Below, in pieces: positions 1 to 5,541 of a stretch of 8,350 nt of DNA (position 1 is the stretch's first letter; each line of letters begins with the position of its first letter). The stretch comes from a candidate division BRC1 bacterium ADurb.BinA292. Its GTDB lineage: Bacteria > Sumerlaeota > Sumerlaeia > MVZB01. A model generated the notes under the pieces. It worked only from the letters and a program-made list of their open reading frames with translations, was not told the origin of the DNA and searched no databases. The stretch lies in assembly GCA_002068205.1 (NCBI GenBank), contig MVZB01000143.1, positions 1-8,350 of the forward strand, written 5' to 3'. Position numbers and translations under genes: made by a program.

Positions 1-1332
1 CGCGCGGCGGTGGGGCTGGGCGACGCGCGGCGGCGTGCCGCGTCGATCGACTGGGCGCGATTCGAAGAGCAGCCGGGCGACGAGCCGATCCCCGCCTTTT
101 CGTTCACAAGCGGCGCGATCACGCGGCGGCAGGCGAGCTGCTGGATCGGCTTCACCACCGAGCGCACGCACGAGATCATCCGCGGCGGGCTGGACCGCTC
201 GCCGCTCTATACCGGCGTGATCCAGAGCATCGGACCGCGCTACTGCCCGTCGATCGAGGACAAGGTCGTGCGGTTCGCCGACAAGGCGCGTCATCAGATT
301 TTCCTGGAACCGGAGGGCTTGACGACCGACTGGATCTACCCCAACGGGCTGTCGACGTCGCTGCCGGAGGAAGTGCAGGACGCGATGCTGCGCTCGATTC
401 CGGGGCTGGAGCGAGTCGAGATGATCCGGCCGGGCTATGCGGTGGAATATACGTATTGCCCGCCGTTGCAGCTTTACCCGTCGCTGGAGACGCGCCTGGT
501 GGCGGGGCTGTTTTTCGCCGGGCAGATCAACGGCACGTCGGGCTACGAGGAGGCGGCCGCGCAGGGGATCATCGCCGGGATCAACGCCGCGCTGCGGCTG
601 CGCGGGGAGGAGCCGCTCGTGCTGCGGCGCGACGAAGCCTACATCGGTGTGTTGATCGACGACCTGATCACGATGGAGCACCGCGAGCCGTACCGGATGT
701 TCACGTCGCGGGCGGAGTATCGCCTGCTGCTGCGCCACGACACGGCCGACCTGCGGCTGACGCCCCACGGCCGGCGGGTGGGGCTGGTGGATGACGCCCG
801 CTGGCGGCGGTTCGAGTCGTTTCGCGCGCGGGTGGAGGCGCTGCGCGACCAGGTCGGCGAGCGGCATCTGCGGCCCGACGATGCGGGACGCGAGCGATTC
901 GAGGCGGCCGGACTCCCCTGGCCGGAGAAGCCGACGACGATCCGGCAGTATCTGGCGCGGCCGGAGGTGACGCTCGCGGCGGCGGAGGCGGCGGGGCTGC
1001 TGGCCGACGCCGCGGCGGCGGGGGGGGAAGGCGACCCCGCGGCGGCGCTCGATGCCCGACGTGTCCGGCATGAAGTGCTGCTGCGGATCAAGTATGAGGG
1101 TTACATCGCCAAGCAGCGAGAACAGGTGGAGCGGATGCTGCGCGCCGAGGCGAAGCCGTTGCCCGAGTGGGTCGACTATGACGCGGTGCGGGGGCTGCGG
1201 CGCGAGGCGCAGGACAAGCTGAAGCGTTTCCGTCCGGCGACGGTGGGTCAGGCGCTGCGCATCGCGGGGATCAATGCCACCGACATGAGCCTGGTGCTGG
1301 TTCACCTGCGCGGCCGGGAACGGGCGGCGTAA
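1..1332 (+). CDS. mnmG: MnmG (GidA), tRNA uridine-5-carboxymethylaminomethyl modification enzyme, 5'-truncated by window
   Basis: This cytosolic FAD enzyme works with the GTPase MnmE to install the (carboxymethyl)aminomethyl group on U34 of certain tRNAs. The reading frame is open from base 1, so the FAD-binding N terminus lies outside the window. The GTG at 10 is an internal valine codon, not a start. Counting from that codon, the first GidA signature (G-P-R-Y-C-P-S-I-E-D-K) is at residues 75-85; its Cys79 matches the catalytic Cys277 of E. coli MnmG. The second signature (A-G-Q-I-N-G-T-S-G-Y-E-E) begins near residue 170. E-P-Y-R-M-F-T-S-R-A-E-Y-R-L and the C-terminal Y-E-G-Y-I-A-K-Q and P-A-T-V-G-Q-A-L-R-I-A-G-I segments, which belong to the MnmE/tRNA-binding end, are also present. 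The stop is TAA at 1330-1332. The first dozen residues upstream of S-I-D-W do not show the usual T-G-T-P-P-R motif. Family assignment is very secure. Confidence 0.97.
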   Translation, partial: RAAVGLGDARRRAASIDWARFEEQPGDEPIPAFSFTSGAITRRQASCWIGFTTERTHEIIRGGLDRSPLYTGVIQSIGPRYCPSIEDKVVRFADKARHQIFLEPEGLTTDWIYPNGLSTSLPEEVQDAMLRSIPGLERVEMIRPGYAVEYTYCPPLQLYPSLETRLVAGLFFAGQINGTSGYEEAAAQGIIAGINAALRLRGEEPLVLRRDEAYIGVLIDDLITMEHREPYRMFTSRAEYRLLLRHDTADLRLTPHGRRVGLVDDARWRRFESFRARVEALRDQVGERHLRPDDAGRERFEAAGLPWPEKPTTIRQYLARPEVTLAAAEAAGLLADAAAAGGEGDPAAALDARRVRHEVLLRIKYEGYIAKQREQVERMLRAEAKPLPEWVDYDAVRGLRREAQDKLKRFRPATVGQALRIAGINATDMSLVLVHLRGRERAA

Positions 1333-1362
1333 GGGCGTAGAGATTGAAGATCCTGCACCAGA

Positions 1363-2157
1363 CTATGCCGCACGAACGCGATGCACTTGAGCCAGATCGG
1401 GCATTTCGTCATACGTCTTTCCGCCAAGCAGCCGGCCATTTCTCTTCTTATTAGCCCCGCCCCACTGCTTGAAAAAGAAGGGCACTCCGTTGGCGCGACA
1501 CAGCTGCTGAATCGAATGCACCCATTCCGGCCTCATTTTTCTTGCGCCGGGTCCAGATTCCCCACCGACAATCACCCAGTCGATATCGGTCAAATTGAGA
1601 TTCGGCAACGGCCCAAGGAGTGGTTCAAGAGACAGAAATCGGACACATCCACCCACTTTGCGCAGGTGATCGATGCGTCCCGAGACTTCATCGTTTTCAA
1701 CGCTCGTTCCAATCCAGATGTTCGAGGTCCAGCCTAGCTTACCTGAAAACAGAGCCGCGCGCTCGGGGCGCTTAGTCAGCACTTGAAATGTGTGCGATTC
1801 GCATTCATTCATGACGTTGAAAACTTTTCGGATGAAGTCGAACGGGACGTTTTCATGGAACAGATCGCTCATTGAATTGACAAAGACGACGCGCGGCTGA
1901 CGCCACCCATACGGCGCGTGCAAGCTGAGGTCATCCAGGAAAATCCCCCCACTCCAATTACCGTTTGCATTCAAGACCTTCTGATAATTTCCCGCTCGCC
2001 CGGGGTCATCGCCACGCGCGCGCGCGGCGGCGGCGATCGCGACCAGTCGCCGGGCCATCCGCTCGGCGTAGCAGTTCTTGCACCCCGAGCTAACCTTCGA
2101 GCAGCCAACCACGGGGTTCCAAACGGACCGGGTCCATTCGATCCTGGTGCTGGTCAT
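1363..2157 (-). CDS. DUF5131 / phage Gp37-Gp68 family protein (PF07505), three-Cys-motif partner of TcmP
   Basis: This 264-residue protein appears complete and belongs to the Gp37/Gp68 (DUF5131) family, whose biochemical role I do not know. Near the N terminus it has W-N-P-V-V-G-C-S-K-V-S-S-G-C-K-N-C-Y-A-E: Cys19, Cys26 and Cys29 in C-x6-C-x2-C spacing, the 'three-Cys motif', reminiscent of but not identical to the radical-SAM C-x3-C-x2-C. Other family landmarks are V-N-S-M-S-D-L-F-H (93-101), L-T-K-R-P-E-R (127-133), F-L-S-L-E-P-L-L-G-P (174-183), W-V-I-V-G-G-E-S-G-P-G-A-R (194-206) and F-F-F-K-Q-W-G (227-233). The start at 2157 was chosen because its ATG overlaps the tcmP stop (ATGA) and the protein then begins just before the conserved I-E-W-T segment. 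The upstream ATG at 2274 would add 39 residues that are only tcmP read in another frame. A GAGG lies 11 bases upstream. The gene is convergent with mnmG, 30 bases away. Fe-S binding is inferred from the cysteines. Confidence 0.93.
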   Translation of the reverse strand: MTSTRIEWTRSVWNPVVGCSKVSSGCKNCYAERMARRLVAIAAAARARGDDPGRAGNYQKVLNANGNWSGGIFLDDLSLHAPYGWRQPRVVFVNSMSDLFHENVPFDFIRKVFNVMNECESHTFQVLTKRPERAALFSGKLGWTSNIWIGTSVENDEVSGRIDHLRKVGGCVRFLSLEPLLGPLPNLNLTDIDWVIVGGESGPGARKMRPEWVHSIQQLCRANGVPFFFKQWGGANKKRNGRLLGGKTYDEMPDLAQVHRVRAA

Positions 2158-3275
2158 CTGGATAGGGACCTCACGGTCACGATTCGGCGATGCTCTGAGA
2201 CGCAGCACTTGTAGCTTATCCCAAAGTTGGCGGGGCAATCGATCTTCTTTTCGCGGCGAAGCCTTCTCAGGCATTCCATGGCATGGGCCTTGGGATGTCC
2301 GCGCGCCAAGGTAAACTCATACACCTCGGCATTTGTTCTTTCTCCGGCGTCATGGATGAAGGACACAAGGTCTCGCTCGAAGCATTCTCGTTTCGTGAAC
2401 CGCCGAAATTCATCGGAGAACACGGGTTCAAGTTTTTCCAGGTCGTCATCAATATCAAAATTGGCTTCGCCGTTGATGCGGTTTCTGTTCCACGCAACGT
2501 CGAGAAATTTTTCCACGCCATGCGGATGGGCGCTGCCAAATATCAAACCGTATACATTCCCGGACCGCTCTCCACGGCGCAGCGTGAATGGGTACAATCG
2601 AGTTGCGCTTGTCGAAGGAAGCAAACTCCGATAGTACTCAAGCACGATCCGGTGGACATCTTGTGCTCTAGCGTCCGCGAGTTGAAAAGATTGCATGTCT
2701 GGAAAGATACGTGAGAATTCATGGGTTCGAGCGAATCGCTTGATATATGATGAGGAAATAAAGAACAGAAAATCGGTTTTTGGCAAGCCAATGAGCATAT
2801 GGAATACATCACGGTTTACGTGTTTTATTCCATATTGGTCTATCAGGATCAAGTTAGGCTGCCGCATTAGTTCGGGGTAACACAGGCGGAAGAAATCCTG
2901 GAAGTCGGCATTGCGGCATTCCCCAGACACTTTGTCCGTCAGGTCCCATGAACCCCGACCTTCTTCCACGACCCTCGACAAGTCAGCGTATTTCCGTGAA
3001 TTGCCTTCGTTTAGAACGACACGGATCTGCATATTTGGCTTCGCGGCAAGTTTTGTCTTGAAGGACTCAATTTGGTTTAGAATCCGCAATGGGCTGCCCG
3101 GCACACCGTCGGAGTCGCGACCGGAACCGGCGAAAAAATCCCAGATTGCGGCACGGGTTACATGTCGAGACTCGATGAATACCGGCAGCCATTCTCTAAC
3201 GTATGCCTCGAATATTTCCAACTTTGTTAAAGTTTTCGAGTCATAGGGATTCTTATTGATGTCTCGGGCCATCAT
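2154..3275 (-). CDS. tcmP: Three-Cys-motif partner protein TcmP (methyltransferase-like)
   Basis: This 373-residue protein matches what I know of the TcmP family, which regularly sits beside Gp37/Gp68-type three-Cys proteins. Its reaction is not established. The N-terminal part looks like a Rossmann/methyltransferase fold: an opening helix (K-L-E-I-F-E-A-Y-V-R-E-W-L-P, 18-31), a motif-I-like D-F-F-A-G-S-G (46-52), G-V-P-G-S-P-L (57-63), an acidic strand end V-V-L-N-E (86-90), and L-I-L-I-D-Q-Y-G (142-149), where many relatives have D-P-F-G. The segment 256-276 (K-F-L-D-V-A-W ... F-D-I-D) is also family-like. Residues about 315-345 look like a winged helix, suggesting nucleic-acid binding (inference). 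The tail has Cys347, Cys357, Cys358 and His362, which I do not recall as typical. ATGs at 3275 and 3272 are adjacent; GGAG at 3283-3280 sits 4 and 7 bases away, favouring 3272. The stop overlaps the DUF5131 start, implying translational coupling. It is AT-richer than the flanking genes. Confidence 0.9.
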   Translation of the reverse strand: MMARDINKNPYDSKTLTKLEIFEAYVREWLPVFIESRHVTRAAIWDFFAGSGRDSDGVPGSPLRILNQIESFKTKLAAKPNMQIRVVLNEGNSRKYADLSRVVEEGRGSWDLTDKVSGECRNADFQDFFRLCYPELMRQPNLILIDQYGIKHVNRDVFHMLIGLPKTDFLFFISSSYIKRFARTHEFSRIFPDMQSFQLADARAQDVHRIVLEYYRSLLPSTSATRLYPFTLRRGERSGNVYGLIFGSAHPHGVEKFLDVAWNRNRINGEANFDIDDDLEKLEPVFSDEFRRFTKRECFERDLVSFIHDAGERTNAEVYEFTLARGHPKAHAMECLRRLRREKKIDCPANFGISYKCCVSEHRRIVTVRSLSR

Positions 3276-3360
3276 GGAACTCCATACTTGCGCGTCAGCC
3301 CATGCGAACCTGATCCAGCCGGGCTAACCCGAAGGAATGCCAGATGGCTTTGGAAAACTC

Positions 3361-3388
3361 AATATATTTATGGATGAAAATATCTCAA
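3361..3388 (-). promoter_or_regulatory. Predicted sigma70-type promoter of the tcmP-DUF5131 cassette
   Basis: Read on the minus strand, TTGAGA (3388-3383) is followed after 16 bases by TATATT (3366-3361). Each box matches the consensus at five of six positions. The predicted transcript would start near 3354, giving a leader of about 80 bases before the tcmP ATG. The AT-rich block containing it stands out sharply from the G+C-rich surroundings, which helps the call but also makes chance matches easier. Confidence 0.55.
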
Positions 3389-3395
3389 TAGTTGG

Positions 3396-3418
3396 CTGCG
3401 CCAGCACTGCTGTCGCAG
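3396..3418. repeat. 23-base inverted repeat at the cassette edge (hairpin or operator-like)
   Basis: CTGCG at 3396-3400 pairs with CGCAG at 3414-3418, and CAGC at 3402-3405 pairs with GCTG at 3409-3412, with one mismatch (3401/3413) and a 3-base loop. That is nine pairs out of ten. It sits 37 bases past the MEMO stop codon and 7 bases upstream of the predicted tcmP -35 box. It has no T-run directly after it on either strand, so it is a poor intrinsic terminator. It could act as a transcript-end hairpin, an operator for the tcmP promoter, or a relic of insertion. Confidence 0.45.
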
Positions 3419-3454
3419 TTCAGCTTGGATGTAAGCCGTCCATTGGGGGGCGGG

Positions 3455-4693
3455 TCAGTAGAGCGCGAGGCTGGCGTAGCTGACCATCGAATCGGTCGCG
3501 GCCTCGTGCCATTGCTGGTAGTCGAGGCGTTCGGCGCGGGCGACCGCGCCCAGGGCGTGGAGCAGGACGTAGACCGACGTGATCGCATCGACATTGCGCG
3601 CGTTGCGATCGGCGCGGAAAGTGTCGAAGAAAGCTTCGGGTTCGCCCCGTTCGATGGTGGCGAGCATGGCGTCATCGGCCGACCGGACAAGCTCGCGGCG
3701 CAGATCGGAGATCCCCTCGGCGTCGCCGAACTTCAGGCCGACGTGACTCAGATCGACGCTGGCAATCAGACAGACATCGCCGTTGAGTTCGTCGATCAGC
3801 CGGCGCAGCGCTTCGATGAAATCGTTGACCACCGGCAGCTCGCGCGGCGAGAGGCCGTCCTCTTCCAGAACTTCGTGGAGCGAGCCGCAAAGCAGGGGGA
3901 GCATCCGCACGGTTCCGCCCGGCGAGCCGTTATGACTGGCGCCGTGCAGGTAACGCAGGCCGACGGTGGTGAACTCGATGCTGTGCTCGAGCCGGTGGGC
4001 GATCTGCCCGCTGAGGCGTTCGGCGCCGTAGAGCTCGCGCAGGCGCGCCGCGGCGTCGCGGTCGGTCTCGACCAGGCCGAGCGGGGTGGCGAATGACTTG
4101 TCGGTGAGCGTGAAGAGGTTGCGCGTGGGAGAGTGGGCGACGCCCAGGATGATGTAGAGCCGCGGGGGACGGTCGGCATCGAGCGTGGCGAGGGCGCGGG
4201 CCAGCGCGCGGCCGCCGACGCGCAGGTCGATGTGCGGCAGGATGAGGCCGCGCGGGCGGGGGGCGTCGGCGGCGGCCGGAGTCAGGCCGTCGAACAGTTG
4301 CCGCATCATCTCCTGGAGCGCGTCGGCCTCGGCGGGGTAGGCGGCGCCGGCGTGGATCGGCGGGCGCAGCGGGAGCGCGTCGAATTCGCGCTCCAGTTCG
4401 GCGCGGCGTTCGCGCGCGCGGGCGTTCTCCAGCAGATAGAGTTCATCCAGCTCGTGAACGATGCGCTCGATCTCCTGGGTGGGGACGATCTGCCCCTGCG
4501 CCATCCGGGCGATTTCGGTCTGGACGGCGCGGGCGTCGCGCCGGCCGTCGAGGAGCGTCATGATCAGGTAGAGCGGCAGGGGAACGGCGAGCGTCTCGGG
4601 ACACAGGCCCTCGGGATCCTGCAACACAACCACATGCTGGCCGTCGTGCATGACGGGAACGGCCTGCACGTAGCGGACGGGTGGAAACGACAT
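3455..4693 (-). CDS. MEMO1-family protein (AmmeMemoRadiSam system protein B) with extra N-terminal domain
   Basis: Residues from about 112 to the end form a MEMO-like domain related to class III extradiol dioxygenases. Visible landmarks are L-P-H-I-D-L-R-V-G-G (152-161, His154), G-V-A-H-S-P (184-189, His187), E-H-S-I-E-F (236-241) and A-S-V-D-L-S-H-V-G (311-319). His154 and His187 match metal ligands His49 and His81 of human MEMO1. By alignment from memory, the third ligand, Cys244, appears replaced by Asp369. The N-terminal 110 residues (D-P-E-G-L, L-L-D-G-R-R-D) look like a small winged-helix or PqqD-like domain (tentative). The AMMECR1 and radical-SAM partners of the named system are not in the window. 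I chose the ATG at 4693 because M-S-F-P-P-V-R-Y-V-Q-A-V-P-V resembles the family's N terminus. ATGs at 4756 and 4747 are alternatives; the latter makes an ATGA overlap with the thioredoxin stop. No strong Shine-Dalgarno is seen at 4693. Substrate unknown. Confidence 0.9.
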   Translation of the reverse strand: MSFPPVRYVQAVPVMHDGQHVVVLQDPEGLCPETLAVPLPLYLIMTLLDGRRDARAVQTEIARMAQGQIVPTQEIERIVHELDELYLLENARARERRAELEREFDALPLRPPIHAGAAYPAEADALQEMMRQLFDGLTPAAADAPRPRGLILPHIDLRVGGRALARALATLDADRPPRLYIILGVAHSPTRNLFTLTDKSFATPLGLVETDRDAAARLRELYGAERLSGQIAHRLEHSIEFTTVGLRYLHGASHNGSPGGTVRMLPLLCGSLHEVLEEDGLSPRELPVVNDFIEALRRLIDELNGDVCLIASVDLSHVGLKFGDAEGISDLRRELVRSADDAMLATIERGEPEAFFDTFRADRNARNVDAITSVYVLLHALGAVARAERLDYQQWHEAATDSMVSYASLALY

Positions 4694-4743
4694 CACGGAT
4701 ATCTCGGCGGCCGGGGACGCCACGCGCCGTAAGCCGGCCCGCC

Positions 4744-5295
4744 TCATTCCTTCCATTTGATGTTGCAGCCCATGGAGGGGAGTTGCTCGACGGGGGCGGG
4801 CTTGTCGGCGAGCAGCAGGTCAAGCGCGTCGCGCAGATCGTGGCGGCGGACCTTGTCCGGATCCTGCCAGTTGTCGTCGATGCGGCCACGGTAGTAGAGG
4901 CGCAGATGGCGGTCGAACAGAAAGGGGTCGGGCGTGCAGGCCGCGTGGTAGGCGCGCGCCACGTCCTGGCTTTCGTCGAACAGGTAGGGGAAGGGATAGT
5001 TTCTGGCGGCGGCGCGCTCCTTCATCTTGTCGAACGAATCCTCGGGGTAATTGTCGGCGTCGTTGCTGTTGATCAGGACGATGCCGATGCCGCGCGGCTG
5101 ATAGTCGCGGCCGATGGCGATCAGGCGATCTTCCACGGCCTTGGCGTAGGGACAATGGTTGCAGGTGAAGACGATGAGCGTGCCGCGGGTGCCTTTGGCG
5201 TCGTCGCGGCGCCAGAGCTGGCCATCGGTCCCCGGCAGGCTGAAATCGGGGGCCGTGGTGCCAAGTTCCATCATGGTGGAGTAGGTGAGAGCCAT
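4744..5295 (-). CDS. Thioredoxin-fold redoxin (TlpA/AhpC-TSA-like family protein)
   Basis: This 183-residue protein belongs to a family of small soluble redoxins likely to do thiol-disulfide exchange in the cytoplasm; the partner is unknown. It opens with G-T-T-A-P-D-F-S-L-P-G-T-D-G, the usual entry of AhpC/TSA-type domains. The active site is F-T-C-N-H-C-P-Y, giving a C-N-H-C pair at 45-48. I-N-S-N-D (75-79), Y-P-E-D-S-F (83-88), C-T-P-D-P-F-L-F-D (120-128, containing the cis-proline position), Y-R-G-R-I-D-D-N (135-142) and a C-terminal G-C-N-I-K-W-K (176-182) are hallmarks of this group. No signal peptide or membrane segment is visible. The ATG at 5295 is set by the family N terminus and AAGGAG at 5311-5306, 10 bases upstream. 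The same frame stays open far upstream, but that part is antisense to the glycosyltransferase gene. It ends 50 bases before the MEMO start and is probably co-transcribed with it. Confidence 0.93.
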   Translation of the reverse strand: MALTYSTMMELGTTAPDFSLPGTDGQLWRRDDAKGTRGTLIVFTCNHCPYAKAVEDRLIAIGRDYQPRGIGIVLINSNDADNYPEDSFDKMKERAAARNYPFPYLFDESQDVARAYHAACTPDPFLFDRHLRLYYRGRIDDNWQDPDKVRRHDLRDALDLLLADKPAPVEQLPSMGCNIKWKE

Positions 5296-5338
5296 ACAGC
5301 CGATGCTCCTTGCAGCCTGTGGGAGTGGGAGAGGGTTA

Positions 5339-5367
5339 ATTTTAGTGGGGATGGCCGAGCGGCGCAA
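5339..5367 (-). promoter_or_regulatory. Possible promoter of the thioredoxin-MEMO operon
   Basis: On the minus strand TAAAAT (5344-5339) matches the -10 consensus at five of six positions. TTGCGC (5367-5362), 17 bases upstream, matches the -35 box at only three. The transcript would start near 5332, leaving a short leader that contains AAGGAG at 5311-5306 and the ATG at 5295. The placement is good and the -35 box is weak. It would overlap the region just upstream of the small plus-strand reading frame. Confidence 0.35.
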
Positions 5368-5388
5368 GTCCGACGGGGGAATGGGGTA

Positions 5389-5505
5389 ATGCCGAGCGGG
5401 GTGTTGCGCCTGCCGAAGGCCGAGGAGTGGCGGCTGAGCCGCCGGCTGCAGAGCGCGATCGACCCGGAGCAGCAGTTCCGGCTTGCGCGCGCAGCGGCGG
5501 TCTGA
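5389..5505 (+). CDS. Possible small protein of 38 residues, unknown
   Basis: I do not recognise this product. It begins M-P-S-G-V-L-R-L-P-K-A-E-E-W and ends R-L-A-R-A-A-A-V: charged, with probable helix and no membrane segment or cysteines. By my count the codons have G or C at 36 of 38 third positions, about 29 of 38 first positions and about 20 of 38 second positions, the order expected of genuine coding sequence in a high-GC genome. The pattern weakens just upstream of the ATG. The start overlaps the stop of a 12-codon reading frame (TAATG at 5387-5391), and a GGGGGA run lies about 9 bases upstream of the ATG. It ends 36 bases before the glycosyltransferase gene on the same strand and could be its leader gene. 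It may instead be a remnant of a larger gene or chance. Confidence 0.35.
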   Translation: MPSGVLRLPKAEEWRLSRRLQSAIDPEQQFRLARAAAV

Positions 5506-5541
5506 ACAATAGGCCCACTGCGTCGCCGACGGGGCCGGGCC

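Noticed and set aside
2158..2274. ATG at 2274 as start of the DUF5131 gene
   Set aside because: The extra 39 residues overlap the tcmP coding sequence in another frame. The ATGA overlap at 2157 fits the family N terminus better.
1333..3455. Attachment-site direct repeats or a tRNA flanking the cassette
   Set aside because: Comparing both junctions by eye gave no matching repeat of useful length, and no tRNA-like cloverleaf was seen.
3392..4096. Plus-strand 234-residue reading frame opposite the MEMO gene
   Set aside because: It is an antisense shadow in high-GC DNA. The minus strand carries a clear conserved protein.
4681..5505. Plus-strand 274-residue reading frame opposite the thioredoxin gene
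   Set aside because: It is an antisense shadow over most of its length. Only the final 38 codons, outside the thioredoxin gene, show independent coding signs and are listed separately.
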